Positions 16,430 through 25,425 of a stretch of 64,000 bases of DNA are shown here, piece after piece. The translations under genes and the position numbers were made by a program. Location of the stretch: the NCBI RefSeq assembly GCF_014836875.1, contig NZ_JACSQC010000002.1, positions 450,834 to 514,833 of the forward strand, in the 5' to 3' direction. The notes beneath the pieces are model-generated. The model saw only the letters and a list, made by a program, of their open reading frames with translations. It was not told where the DNA came from and did no database searches. Source of the DNA: Arthrobacter pullicola (GTDB lineage: Bacteria; Actinomycetota; Actinomycetes; Actinomycetales; Micrococcaceae). Position 1 is the stretch's first letter; the number at the start of each line of letters is the position of its first letter.

Positions 16430-16912
16430 TCATTTCTGACGCGCCAGGAAGTTCGAGAGCCGGTGGAAGGACTGGCTCCAGCCGCTCTCGTGTCCGTCGC
16501 GGTCCTGGGCTCCCGGAAACGGGCCCTGCCGGAAGGTCATCTGCGTTCCGCCGTTGTGCGGTTCCAGGTCCACCGTGATCAGGGTGAGGTTGCTGGCCGG
16601 GGTCCCATCCGGTTCTTCCCATTGCTGGGTCATCGAAAGATGCTCCGGCGGGTCCAGCCGTTCGAGTGTGCCGCCCCACCACAGTTCCTCCCCGGTAATG
16701 GTGTTGATCATGCAGGCCTTGTATTTTCCGCCCTCACGGTCGTCGACGCTGACCCGGTCTGCCGGGACGATGAAGCCCTCAGGTCCCCACCAGTCCGTGG
16801 CATGCGCCAGGTCAGCCCAGGCGTTGTAGACCGCTGCCGGTTCGGCGGCGAAACTCCGCACCATCTCCAGATAGATTGCCCGGCGGGAATCGGATTCTGC
16901 TGGCTGTGCCAT
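16430..16912 (-). CDS. SRPBCC/AHSA1-domain protein
   Basis: A 160-residue START-like protein of the AHA1 (Hsp90 activator homology) family. It begins with a helix-strand unit (LEMVRSFAAEPAAVYNAW, then DWWGPEGF), followed by the beta-sheet segment EELWWGGTLERLDPPEHL and the C-terminal helix SGWSQSFHRLSNFLA. The family binds hydrophobic ligands in a deep cavity; bacterial members are often linked to ArsR regulators, but none is adjacent here. ATG 16912 was chosen because AGGAAGG precedes it, while the frame to 16984 has no site. A small GCGGGAG/CTCCCGC hairpin (16381-16395) follows the stop. Confidence 0.85.
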   Translation of the reverse strand: MAQPAESDSRRAIYLEMVRSFAAEPAAVYNAWADLAHATDWWGPEGFIVPADRVSVDDREGGKYKACMINTITGEELWWGGTLERLDPPEHLSMTQQWEEPDGTPASNLTLITVDLEPHNGGTQMTFRQGPFPGAQDRDGHESGWSQSFHRLSNFLARQK

Positions 16913-17022
16913 GGCGCGCCCTTCCTCGAGGAGCAGCTGTGTTCCCTTTAAGTGTGCGTCCGCTCTTGGCGGCAGGCACGGCACTCCGCCCGGTTTTCCC
17001 CCGGCAGGGGTACCTTGGCTGG

Positions 17023-17775
17023 GTGAGCAGGCTGCGCATTGGAACCTCCGGCTGGTCCTACCAACACTGGCGGGATGAGTTCTATCCGCCGGGCTTGCCG
17101 GCCGCCAAATGGCTGGAGCACTACGCGGACCGCTTTGACACCGTGGAGTTCAACGGCAGCTTCTACCGCTGGCCACGGGAAGAGGCGTTCGCCAGGTACC
17201 GGGACCGTCTGCCGCCCGGTTTCGAGTTCTCCGTCAAGGCGCCCCGCGGCCTGACACATGCACGGAAACTGCGTGATCCGGTCGTCTGGATCGAACGGAT
17301 CACCCGCTGCTGGCAGGAGCTGGGAAACCGGGCGGGTGTGCTGCTGCTGCAGCTTCCGCCGGATCTGGAGCGCGACGACGGCAGGCTCGCCGGGGTGCTT
17401 TCGGCGCTGTCCCCGGATATCCGGGTGTCCGTCGAGTTCCGGCATGCCAGCTGGAACGTCCCGGAGGTCTTTGGGCTGCTGGCGGAGCACAACGCTGCCT
17501 ACTGTGTGATGAGCGGAGCACAGCTTCCCTGCCTGCTGGAAGCCACCGCGGACTTCGTTTACGTCCGGCTGCACGGACCGGATCCGGACGTCCTGTACGC
17601 CGGTTCCTATTCCGAGGCGGACCTGCGCTGGTGGGCGGACAGGATCCGGGAATGGGAGGATTCCGGACGGGAAGTCTATGCGTACTTCAATAACGACGGC
17701 GGAGGCGCCGCGGTGCACAACGCGCGGCGCCTCCGGGAACTGCTGGCCCTCACCGGAAATCCCCAGGCCGGATAA
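17023..17775 (+). CDS. DUF72 (YecE-like) TIM-barrel protein
   Basis: A 250-residue protein of the DUF72/YecE family. The family opening LRIGTSGWSYQHWRDEFYP, the FDTVEFNGSFYRWP segment, FSVKAPRGLTH and the C-terminal YFNNDGGGAAVHNARRL are all visible. The fold is a TIM barrel resembling endonuclease IV, but no activity is established. I chose GTG 17023, which gives the usual length; an upstream frame to 16876 would overlap the divergent AHSA1 gene. Its end lies 13 bp from the convergent potC stop. Confidence 0.9.
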   Translation: MSRLRIGTSGWSYQHWRDEFYPPGLPAAKWLEHYADRFDTVEFNGSFYRWPREEAFARYRDRLPPGFEFSVKAPRGLTHARKLRDPVVWIERITRCWQELGNRAGVLLLQLPPDLERDDGRLAGVLSALSPDIRVSVEFRHASWNVPEVFGLLAEHNAAYCVMSGAQLPCLLEATADFVYVRLHGPDPDVLYAGSYSEADLRWWADRIREWEDSGREVYAYFNNDGGGAAVHNARRLRELLALTGNPQAG

Positions 17776-17788
17776 TTGCCGGCCGGGG

Positions 17789-18586
17789 TCAGCGGGCGGC
17801 GAGCATTTTCGCCCGCCGGTGGGAGAGGACCTGGCCGCCGATCACCACCAGCAGTGCGAGGATGAACATGGCCGAGCCGATCACGTTAGCCTGTGCCGGG
17901 ATTCCCCGGGTGGCGGCGACGTAAATGAACTTCGGGAACGTATCGACGTTGCCGGAGTTGAAGTTGGTGATGATGAAGTCATCGAAGCTCATGGCGAAGG
18001 CGAGCAGCGCGGCTGCGACGATGCCGGGCAGCAGCAGCGGAAACGTGACCCGCCAGAACGCCTGGACCGGAGAGGCGTAAAGGTCTCCCGCGGCCTCCTC
18101 GAGTTTCGGATCCAGGCTGGCAACCCGGGCCTTGACTGTCACCACAACAAAGGAGATACAGAACATGGTGTGGGCGAGGATGACCGTGCCCATTCCCAGT
18201 TCGGCTCCGAGGTTCAGGAACTGGGCCAGCAGGGATGCGCCCAGGACCACTTCCGGGGTGGCCAGCGGCAGGAAGATCAGCATGTTCGCCGTCGCGTTGA
18301 ACTTGAACCGGTACCGGACCAGTCCAATGGCGATCGCGGTTCCGAGCGTGGTGGCCAGGACCGTGGCAATAAACCCGATCTGCAGGCTGTTGCCCAAAGC
18401 CTGGCAAACATCCGGGGCCCCGCAGGGGTTCTTCCAGTTCTCCAGCGTGAAGCCGCGCCAGGTGAGGTTGGTGCGGCCGGCGTCGTTAAAGGAGAAGGCG
18501 AAGACATACGCAATGGGAACCAGCAGGAAAAGGAAGGCCAGTCCTCCGAACACCGGCACCAGCCAGCGGCCAAGTCTCTGTTTCAT
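17789..18586 (-). CDS. potC: Polyamine ABC transporter permease PotC-type
   Basis: A 265-residue inner-membrane permease with six hydrophobic helices and the cytoplasmic EAA loop (EEAAGDLYASPVQAFWRVTFP, split around the conserved Gly), where the ATPase docks. The order potD-potA-potB-potC with short gaps matches spermidine/putrescine importers. It is the last gene of the unit, 10 bp after potB. The neighbouring putrescine-type aminotransferase, oxidase and aminobutyraldehyde dehydrogenase support putrescine or a related diamine as substrate. Confidence 0.92.
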   Translation of the reverse strand: MKQRLGRWLVPVFGGLAFLFLLVPIAYVFAFSFNDAGRTNLTWRGFTLENWKNPCGAPDVCQALGNSLQIGFIATVLATTLGTAIAIGLVRYRFKFNATANMLIFLPLATPEVVLGASLLAQFLNLGAELGMGTVILAHTMFCISFVVVTVKARVASLDPKLEEAAGDLYASPVQAFWRVTFPLLLPGIVAAALLAFAMSFDDFIITNFNSGNVDTFPKFIYVAATRGIPAQANVIGSAMFILALLVVIGGQVLSHRRAKMLAAR

Positions 18587-18596
18587 TGTCGGTCCC

Positions 18597-19532
18597 TTAC
18601 ATCAGTTCTTTGGTGCCGAAACGGCGGACGTACAGGATCACCAGGAACAGGATCGCCAGCATCAGCAGGAAGGACAGTGCGGACGCTCCCGGGTAATCCA
18701 CCACCCGGAAGAACCGGGAGTCGATAACCTGGCCAATCATGGTGGTGTTCTGGTTGTTGCCCAGCAGAGCCGCGTTGACGTAGTCGCCGGTAGCGGGGAT
18801 GAAGGTCAGCAGGGTGCCGGCCATCACGCCCGGCAGGGAGAGCGGAAAGGTGATTTTGCGGAAGGTGGTGAAACCGTTCGCGTAGAGGTCCCCGCCCGCC
18901 TCGATCAGCCGGGTATCCAGCCGTTCCAGGTTGGCGTAGATCGGCAGGGTCATAAACGGCAGGAAGTTATAGGTCAGGCCGCAGATCACGGCAAACGCCG
19001 TAGCGGTCAGGCGTCCGTCCGGCGGCAGGAGGGCCAGTGAGCGGAGCACCGAAACCACGGGTCCTTCATCGGCCAGGATCTGCTTCCAGGCCTGGGTGCG
19101 CAGGATGAAGCTGGTGAAGAAGGGCGCGATGATCAGCACCAGCAGGATGCCCTTGAGCAGCTTCCGTTCCCGCAGCCGGACAGCCACCAGGTAAGCCATC
19201 GGGTAGCCGATGGCCAGGGCTGCCACGGTGGCGATCAGCGCGAAGGCGAAGGAACGCAGCAGCGCGGGCCAGTAATCCCGGAGGACCACCACGTAGTTGC
19301 CGAACTCCAGCGCCGGCACGAACTGCCCGACGTCGGCCCCCTCAGGCTTGATGTAGAGCGAGGTCGCCAGGAGGGAAACCACCGGCAGGGCGAAAAACAG
19401 GAGCAGGAAGATAAAGCCGGGAAGGATCAGCAGGTAGCCAACCCGGCCGCGCCGTTTGCCCGCTTCCTCTTCGGCCGCGCTGGGGCCGGTGTCGGCACCG
19501 GCGCTGGCTTTGCCGGTGGCCAGCAGTGCCAT
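18597..19532 (-). CDS. potB: Polyamine ABC transporter permease PotB-type
   Basis: A 311-residue permease with about six membrane helices. The cytoplasmic EAA loop appears as LIEAGGDLYANGFTTFRKITFPLSLPG, split across the conserved Gly. The first 30 residues are polar and charged (ASAGADTGPSAAEEEAGKRRG). ATG 19532 overlaps the expected stop of potA (TGATG), so the two are coupled, provided that the potA frameshift described below does not carry ribosomes past that point. It pairs with PotC to form the membrane channel. Confidence 0.92.
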   Translation of the reverse strand: MALLATGKASAGADTGPSAAEEEAGKRRGRVGYLLILPGFIFLLLFFALPVVSLLATSLYIKPEGADVGQFVPALEFGNYVVVLRDYWPALLRSFAFALIATVAALAIGYPMAYLVAVRLRERKLLKGILLVLIIAPFFTSFILRTQAWKQILADEGPVVSVLRSLALLPPDGRLTATAFAVICGLTYNFLPFMTLPIYANLERLDTRLIEAGGDLYANGFTTFRKITFPLSLPGVMAGTLLTFIPATGDYVNAALLGNNQNTTMIGQVIDSRFFRVVDYPGASALSFLLMLAILFLVILYVRRFGTKELM

Positions 19533-20685
19533 CAGAGACCGTCCTCTCCGGCTCCGGCCTGCCGGTCCTCGCTTCCGCTGAGGCCGAAGGCATGCGTGGG
19601 ATCCCAGGCCAGGCGGACCCGGTCGCCGTCGGCAAACAGGGCACCGCCGTGGTTCTGCGTGAAAACCCCACCGTGCCGATCCCCTCTGCCTCGACCAGGT
19701 ACTCCGTGCTGGCTCCGGTGAAGGACGCATCCAGCACAACGCCCCGGATGGCATCCTGCGCCGAGCTGGCCAGATCCGCTTCCATCCGCAGTTTCTCCGG
19801 CCGGATCCCTACCAGGATCCGGCCGCTGTGGTCCGTGGCGCGGTCCTTTAGCAGGGTCAGCGCGTTTCCTGCCACGTCCAGCTGCAGGAACTCACCTGCT
19901 TCTGAAGTCACCGTGGCCGGCATGAGGTTGGACTTGCCCAGGAAGTTCGCGACGAATGCCGTGCGCGGAAGGTCATACAGTTCCTGCGGCGGGCCCATCT
20001 GCTCTACGCGGCCATGGTTCATCACGGCCACGGTGTCGGCCATGGTCAGGGCTTCCTCCTGGTCATGGGTGACGTGCACAAAAGTCAGCCCCACTTCGGT
20101 CTGGATCTTCTTCAGCTCCACCTGCATCTGGCGGCGCAGTTTCATGTCAAGGGCTCCCAGCGGTTCATCCAGGAGCAAGACGGCGGGCTGGTTCACCACG
20201 GCGCGCGCCAGGGCCACACGCTGCTGCTGCCCGCCGGAGAGCTGGGCCGGGCGGCGCGCGGCCAGATGACTGAGCTCCACCAGTTCCAGGGCGGCTTTGG
20301 CCTGGGCCTCGGCGTCCCGGACCTTGCGGCGCTTGAGCCCAAAGGCCACGTTGTCCAGCACGCTCATGTGGGGGAAGAGGGCGTAGTTCTGGAAGACCGT
20401 GTTCACCGGACGCTGGTAGGAACTGGTGCCGGTAATGTCCTTGCCGCCCAGGCTGATGCTGCCGGCGGTGGGCTGTTCCAGGCCGGCGACCATGCGCAGC
20501 GTCGTCGTTTTTCCGCAGCCGGAGGGGCCCAGGAGGGCGAAGAAGGAACCGGACGGGATCACCAGGTCGAGGTTATCGACGGCGGTAAAGTCGCTGAAGC
20601 GTTTGGTGATCCCGGACAGGACCAGGTCCGCGCCGGTACCGCCCGGTGCCGCACCCGGTTCCCGGGAAAGCTCAGTGGTGCTCAT
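19532..20685 (-). CDS. potA: Polyamine ABC transporter ATPase PotA, with apparent frameshift
   Basis: The ATPase of the polyamine importer: Walker A GPSGCGKT (residues 53-60), signature LSGGQQQR (149-156), Walker B LLLDEP (170-175) and the switch HVTHDQEEAL are intact. Near residue 339 the frame breaks. The expected TOBE-domain end continues in the -1 frame as VFTQNHGGALFADGDR, then VRLAWDPTHAF, and stops at TGA 19534-19532, overlapping potB ATG. In the original frame translation would run on to 19342 with a Pro/Arg-rich tail. The break lies at the run GGGGTTTT (19669-19662 on the plus strand). It is either a one-base deletion, a sequencing error or slippage. The ATPase core would survive in any case. 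ATG 20685 lies 4 bp from the potD stop. Confidence 0.85.
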
Positions 20686-20689
20686 GGCG

Positions 20690-21901
20690 CTAGTTTCCGA
20701 TCGCGGTCTGGAAGCGGTCGCTGTAGTCAGTCTCTTCATCAGGAGTCAGTGTCCGCAGAACGTGGGCGCTGGCCAGGAAGTCATCCGTGGGGAAGATCAG
20801 CGGGTTCTCGACCAGGGCCGGATCGATGTCCTGCATGGCCTCCCGTGCGCCTTCAACCGGGCAGATGAAGTTGACGTACGCTGCCACCGTGGCCGCATTG
20901 ACCGGGTCGAAGTAGTAATCCATGAGCTTCTCGGCGTTGGCCTTGTGCGTGGCGCCGATCGGCACCAGCAGGTTGTCCGACCAGAGGGTTCCCCCTGCCT
21001 CGGGGATGGCGAACTCCCATTTATCGCCTTCCTCGAAGTTCAGCTGGGTAATGTCACCCGACCAGCCAATGACGGCCAGGGCATCCCCCGAGATGAGGTC
21101 TTCCTTGTAGGAGTTGCCCTTCACCTGGCGGATCTGTCCGTCCGCAATCTGCTTGGAAAGGATGTCCAGGGCATTCTCGAATTCCTGGTCTCCCCAGTCG
21201 CCGGTGATGTCCACTCCGTTGTCCAGCATCAGCAGGCCCATGGTGTCCCGCATCTCGTCCAGGACCTCCACCCGGCCCTTGAGCTCCGGCGACCAGAGGT
21301 CGGAGACCGTCTTCAGTCCCTTGGGGAATGCCTCTTTGTTCCAGGCGATTCCGGCAAACCCGGACTGCCAGGTCAGCGAGTGCTTGCGTCCCGGGTCGAA
21401 ATCCACGTTCTGCAGGGTGGAAAGCAGGTTCTTGGAGTTGGGGATGTTCGCGAGGTCCAGTTCCTGGGTGTATCCGAGGCGGATCAGGCGGGCCGCCATC
21501 CAGTCTGTCAGGGTCACAATGTCCTGGCCGATGTCCTGGCCGGCCGCCAGCTGTCCCTGGACCTTGCCGAAATAGGTGTCGTTGCCGTCCACATCCTCGG
21601 AATAGCTTGCCTTGATTCCAGTGGCCGCCGAGAAGGCTTCCAATGAGGGGTATTTCTGGGTGGAGTCGTCGTAGTCCAGGTACAGCGTCCAGTTGGCCCA
21701 GCTCACTGTCTTTTCCGAATCGGAAACATCCGCCGCGGGACTGGGTTTCGAGGACGAGCCTCCCGTCCCTCCCCCGGTTCCGCAGGCGGCAAGCATGCCC
21801 GCGACTGACAGGCCGCCCGCACCCAGCAGCAGCTTGCGGCGGGAAAGCTGGGAGTTGATGATGCTCCTGAGCATCGGATCGGTCACGGGGCGCTTCGACA
21901 T
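20690..21901 (-). CDS. potD: Polyamine-binding lipoprotein PotD-type
   Basis: A 403-residue extracellular solute-binding protein. The N-terminal region has a twin-arginine-like SRRKLLLGAGG followed by a hydrophobic stretch and the lipobox LAAC, so it is a lipoprotein possibly exported by Tat. The mature part matches PotD/F (VSWANWTLYLDYD, ATGIKASYSEDVDGND, IPEAGGTLWSDNLLVP). It delivers polyamine to PotBC. ATG 21901 has a perfect AAGGAG site five bases upstream. It is the first gene of the potDABC unit, divergent from the Lrp regulator across a 247-bp AT-rich space. Confidence 0.93.
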   Translation of the reverse strand: MSKRPVTDPMLRSIINSQLSRRKLLLGAGGLSVAGMLAACGTGGGTGGSSSKPSPAADVSDSEKTVSWANWTLYLDYDDSTQKYPSLEAFSAATGIKASYSEDVDGNDTYFGKVQGQLAAGQDIGQDIVTLTDWMAARLIRLGYTQELDLANIPNSKNLLSTLQNVDFDPGRKHSLTWQSGFAGIAWNKEAFPKGLKTVSDLWSPELKGRVEVLDEMRDTMGLLMLDNGVDITGDWGDQEFENALDILSKQIADGQIRQVKGNSYKEDLISGDALAVIGWSGDITQLNFEEGDKWEFAIPEAGGTLWSDNLLVPIGATHKANAEKLMDYYFDPVNAATVAAYVNFICPVEGAREAMQDIDPALVENPLIFPTDDFLASAHVLRTLTPDEETDYSDRFQTAIGN

Positions 21902-22063
21902 TGGAACTCCTTGCTGGCACAACTGCACTGCGGACGGGTTGTTGTTGATCGATAGTGCCAGACGCAATTCCGCACCTACAAGGTTTTCGTTGTAAAAGTT
22001 TTGTTACACCACGGTTTCCGAAAATAATCCGCCAATGAGACATGTTTTCAGTTTCCAAAAGCC

Positions 22064-22092
22064 TTGATTTCGAACGAAATAAAAGATTGAAT
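22064..22092 (+). promoter_or_regulatory. Promoter and Lrp-like operator ahead of Lrp regulator
   Basis: The palindrome ATTTCG-AA-CGAAAT at 22067-22080 lies inside a possible promoter (TTGATT 22064-22069, 17-base spacer, TTGAAT 22087-22092) in a strikingly AT-rich patch between potD and the Lrp gene. AT-rich palindromes of this size are typical Lrp/AsnC sites, so autoregulation and control of potD are plausible. Confidence 0.5.
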
Positions 22093-22148
22093 TGCAACCA
22101 CTCGCACGCCGCGAGCCGGTGAATCCGCATCAGGAGGTGAAGAAGACT

Positions 22149-22613
22149 ATGGAATCCGCAGCTGGAAGCCATTCTGTCGACGACATCTCCAAGGCGATCA
22201 TCGAGCAGCTGCAAGCAGACGGGCGCCGCTCCTACGCTGCGATCGGTAAGGCCGTGGGCCTCTCCGAAGCCGCGGTACGGCAGCGGGTCCAGAAGCTGAC
22301 GGACAGCGGCGTGATGCAGATTGTGGCCGTGACGGATCCCCTGCAGCTGGGATTCCCACGGCAGGCGATGCTGGGCATCAAGGTCCACGGAGATGTTCTG
22401 GCGGTGGCTGACCTGGTGTCGGCCATCGACCAGGTGGACTACTGCGTCGTCACGGCCGGCTCATTCGATCTGCTGGCCGAAGTCGTGTGCGAGAACGACC
22501 AGGACCTGCTGCTGCTGGTGAACCGGTTCCGCGGCATTCCAGGCGTTTCGAGCACTGAAACCTTTATGTATCTCTCCCTGCGGAAGCAGGCCTACAACTG
22601 GGGCACCAGATGA
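22149..22613 (+). CDS. Lrp/AsnC-family transcriptional regulator
   Basis: A 154-residue regulator. The N-terminal winged HTH (IIEQLQADGRRSYAAIGKAVGLSEAAVRQRVQKL over two helices) and the C-terminal RAM/ligand-binding domain (VVTAGSFDLLAEVVCEND, RGIPGVSSTETFMYLSL) are complete. It overlaps the following aminotransferase start by 4 bp and is divergent from potDABC, so it probably senses a polyamine or its catabolite and controls both sides. ATG 22149 follows AGGAGG at a slightly long distance; a GTG at 22137 is in frame but overlaps that site. Confidence 0.93.
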   Translation: MESAAGSHSVDDISKAIIEQLQADGRRSYAAIGKAVGLSEAAVRQRVQKLTDSGVMQIVAVTDPLQLGFPRQAMLGIKVHGDVLAVADLVSAIDQVDYCVVTAGSFDLLAEVVCENDQDLLLLVNRFRGIPGVSSTETFMYLSLRKQAYNWGTR

Positions 22614-24034
22614 CCGAAACAACAGTCCAGCCTTCCTCCACGCCGTCTTCAACTTCGTCAACAACCCCGCGCGGAACGGACCGCCAGCAGGCGGCCCGCG
22701 ACCATCTGTGGATGCACATGGCCCGCCACTCGGGCCCGGTATCCGGCGGCAACGTTCCCATCATCACGCGCGGCAAGGGACACCTGATCTACGATGACCG
22801 CGGCCACGAACTGATTGACGGCCTGGCCGGACTGTTCACCGTCCAGGTGGGCCACGGCCGGGAAGAGCTGGCCGAGGCGGCGGCCCGCCAGTCCCGCGAA
22901 CTGAGTTTTATGCCGCTGTGGTCCTACGCCCACCCGCCGGCGATCGACCTCGCCGAGCGGCTGGCCGCCGGGGCTCCCGGCGACCTGAACCGGGTCTTCT
23001 TCACCACCGGCGGCGGTGACGCCGTCGAATCCGCGTGGAAACTGGCCAAACAGTTCTTCAAGCTCACCGGAAAACCCACCAAACACAAGGTGATCTCCCG
23101 TGCGGTCGCCTATCACGGCACGCCGCAGGGCGCCCTGTCCATCACCGGCATCCCGGACATGAAGGCTCCCTTCGAACCGCTGGTTCCCGGGGCGTTCCGC
23201 GTGCCGAACACCAATCAGTACCGTGCCCCCGCAGGCCTGGAGGACCCGGAAGCCTTCGGCCGCTGGGCCGCGGACCGCATCGGTGAAGCCATCGAATTCG
23301 AAGGACCGGACACCGTGGCCGCCGTCTTCCTGGAGCCGGTGCAGAACTCCGGCGGGTGTTTCCCGCCGCCCCCCGGCTACTTCCAGCGGGTCCGGGAAAT
23401 CTGCGACCAGTACGACGTCCTGCTGGTCTCCGATGAAACCATCTGCGCCTTCGGCCGGATTGGTTCGATGTTCGCCTCGACCGACTTTGATTACGTGCCG
23501 GACATCATCACCTGTGCCAAGGGCATCACCAGCGGCTATGCCCCGCTCGGTGCCATGATCGCGTCGGACCGCCTGTTCGAGCCGTTCGCCAAGGGAGACA
23601 CCACCTTCTACCACGGCTACACCTTCGGCGGGCACCCGGTCTCCGCCGCCGTCGCCATGGCCAACCTGGACCTCTTCGACAGTGAAGACCTCAACAACCG
23701 TGTGAAGACCAATGCTCCTGCCTTCCGCGCCACGCTGGAGAAGCTGAAGGATCTGCCGATCGTCGGCGATGTGCGCGGCGAGGGCTATTTTTACGGCATT
23801 GAACTGGTCAAGGACAAAACCACCAAGGAGACCTTCTCTGACGAGGAATCCGAGCGGCTGCTGCGCGGCTATATTTCAACCGCCCTGTACGACGCCGGCC
23901 TCTACTGCCGTGCCGACGACCGGGGGGATCCGGTGATTCAGCTCGCTCCGCCGCTGACCATCGGCCAGCCGGAGTTCGACCAGATCGAATCGATCCTGCG
24001 TTCAGTCCTCACAGAAGGCCTGAACCACCTCTGA
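22610..24034 (+). CDS. Class III aminotransferase, putrescine/diamine:pyruvate type
   Basis: A 474-residue PLP-dependent fold-type I enzyme. The PLP Lys is about residue 304 in CAKGITSGYAPLG, the Asp-equivalent region is LVSDETICAFGRIG, and the phosphate loop TTGGGDAVESAWKLA is intact. The similarity pattern (LWMHMARH, SFMPLWSYAHPPAIDLAERLA) is that of SpuC-like putrescine- and omega-amino acid:pyruvate aminotransferases. It would turn putrescine into 4-aminobutyraldehyde, which the dehydrogenase at 32687 could oxidise. The first 20 residues are Ser/Thr-rich. It is coupled to the Lrp gene and is followed one base later by the FAD oxidase. Confidence 0.88.
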   Translation: MTETTVQPSSTPSSTSSTTPRGTDRQQAARDHLWMHMARHSGPVSGGNVPIITRGKGHLIYDDRGHELIDGLAGLFTVQVGHGREELAEAAARQSRELSFMPLWSYAHPPAIDLAERLAAGAPGDLNRVFFTTGGGDAVESAWKLAKQFFKLTGKPTKHKVISRAVAYHGTPQGALSITGIPDMKAPFEPLVPGAFRVPNTNQYRAPAGLEDPEAFGRWAADRIGEAIEFEGPDTVAAVFLEPVQNSGGCFPPPPGYFQRVREICDQYDVLLVSDETICAFGRIGSMFASTDFDYVPDIITCAKGITSGYAPLGAMIASDRLFEPFAKGDTTFYHGYTFGGHPVSAAVAMANLDLFDSEDLNNRVKTNAPAFRATLEKLKDLPIVGDVRGEGYFYGIELVKDKTTKETFSDEESERLLRGYISTALYDAGLYCRADDRGDPVIQLAPPLTIGQPEFDQIESILRSVLTEGLNHL

Positions 24035-24035
24035 T

Positions 24036-25421
24036 ATGGCGCTCTCCACAGCTCCCGTGAACGGCAACGTCTCCTTCTGGTTTGCCGAAACCGGCCTTCC
24101 CGATCCCCGTCCCGGCCTGGACAGGGATCTGGAGGCGGATGTCGCCGTCGTCGGCGCCGGTTACACGGGGCTGTGGAGCGCCTATTACCTGAAACAGGCC
24201 CGCCCGGACCTGTCCGTGGTGGTTCTTGAATCCCGGTTCGCGGGGTTTGGCGCCTCCGGCCGCAACGGCGGCTGGCTGACCAACTCCATCACCGGCGGGC
24301 GCGGACAGTACGTCAAAACCCATGGCCGCGCCGTCGTCGGGCGGTTTCAGGAGCTGCTGAACGGCACGGTGGACGAGGTCATCCGGGTGGCAGCGGCTGA
24401 GGGAATCGACGCCGGAATCGCCAAGGGCGGGGAGCTGAATGTTGCCCGTAACCGGGCCCAGCTCGGCCGGCTGCGGGCCTTGGCCGCCGAGGAAGCCCAG
24501 TGGCCGGAGGCCGGTACCCGCCTGCTCGATGCCGGTGAAACCGCCGAGCGGCTCAACGTCGCCGGCGCTCTGGGCAGCATCCACCACCCGCACTGCGCGC
24601 GCATTCATCCGGCGCGCCTGGTCCGGGGCCTGGCCGGCGCCGTCGAAGCCCTGGGCGTGCCTGTCTTCGAAGACACCCCCGTCAGCGAAATCCTTCCCGG
24701 CAGGGCCGTGACCCCGCGGGGAACCGTGCGTGCCAGGTACATTCTGCGCGCCACCGAGGGATTCACCGCCAACCTGCGCGGCCACCACCGGGAATGGCTG
24801 CCGATGAACTCCTCCATGATCGCCACCGAACCGCTGCCGGACAGTGTCTGGGATGACATTGGCTGGAGCTCCATGGACACTGTGGGCGACATGGCGCACG
24901 CGTACATGTACGCCCAACGCACCGGTGATGGGCGGATCGCCCTGGGCGGACGCGGCGTGCCCTACCGTTTCGGCTCCCGGACCGACAGCGACGGCGCGAC
25001 CCAGCCGGAGACCATCGCCAAGCTCACGGCACTGCTGCGGGACATGTTCCCGGCAGCGGCAGCGGCGCGCATCGACCATGCCTGGGCCGGTGTGCTGGGA
25101 GTCCCCCGCGACTGGAAAGCCACCGTGGGGCTGGACCCGGAGACCGGGCTGGGCTGGGCCGGCGGCTATGTCGGCACCGGCGTCGCGGCCACCAATCTCG
25201 CAGCCCGCACCCTGCGGGACCTGATCCTGGACCCGGAGAGCGAACTGACCCGGATGCCGTGGGTCAACCGGAAGGTCCGGCGCTGGGAACCCGAACCCCT
25301 GCGCTGGCTCGGGGTGAAGTCCATGTACGCGGCGTATTACGCGGCCGACCGTGCCGAAAACCGCGGGCGGGCGACGACGTCGCCCATCGCCAAGGCCGCG
25401 GACCTGGTTTCGGGGCGGTAG
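24036..25421 (+). CDS. FAD-dependent amine oxidase (PuuB-like DAO family)
   Basis: A 461-residue D-amino-acid-oxidase-fold flavoprotein. The dinucleotide-binding start VAVVGAGYTGLWSAYYL (about 35-51), the GASGRNGGWLTN motif typical of gamma-glutamylputrescine oxidases, and the C-terminal WAGGYVGTGVAATNLAARTL are visible. It probably oxidises a primary or N-substituted amine to an aldehyde plus H2O2. The gene starts one base after the aminotransferase stop, so both are one transcript with the Lrp gene. No PuuA-type glutamate ligase is in the window, so a gamma-glutamyl substrate cannot be assumed. Confidence 0.9.
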   Translation: MALSTAPVNGNVSFWFAETGLPDPRPGLDRDLEADVAVVGAGYTGLWSAYYLKQARPDLSVVVLESRFAGFGASGRNGGWLTNSITGGRGQYVKTHGRAVVGRFQELLNGTVDEVIRVAAAEGIDAGIAKGGELNVARNRAQLGRLRALAAEEAQWPEAGTRLLDAGETAERLNVAGALGSIHHPHCARIHPARLVRGLAGAVEALGVPVFEDTPVSEILPGRAVTPRGTVRARYILRATEGFTANLRGHHREWLPMNSSMIATEPLPDSVWDDIGWSSMDTVGDMAHAYMYAQRTGDGRIALGGRGVPYRFGSRTDSDGATQPETIAKLTALLRDMFPAAAAARIDHAWAGVLGVPRDWKATVGLDPETGLGWAGGYVGTGVAATNLAARTLRDLILDPESELTRMPWVNRKVRRWEPEPLRWLGVKSMYAAYYAADRAENRGRATTSPIAKAADLVSGR

Positions 25422-25425
25422 CGGA

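Noticed and set aside
20686-20739. A longer potA starting at 20739
   Set aside because: The extra 18 residues come from inside the potD gene; ATG 20685 lies 4 bp after the potD stop.
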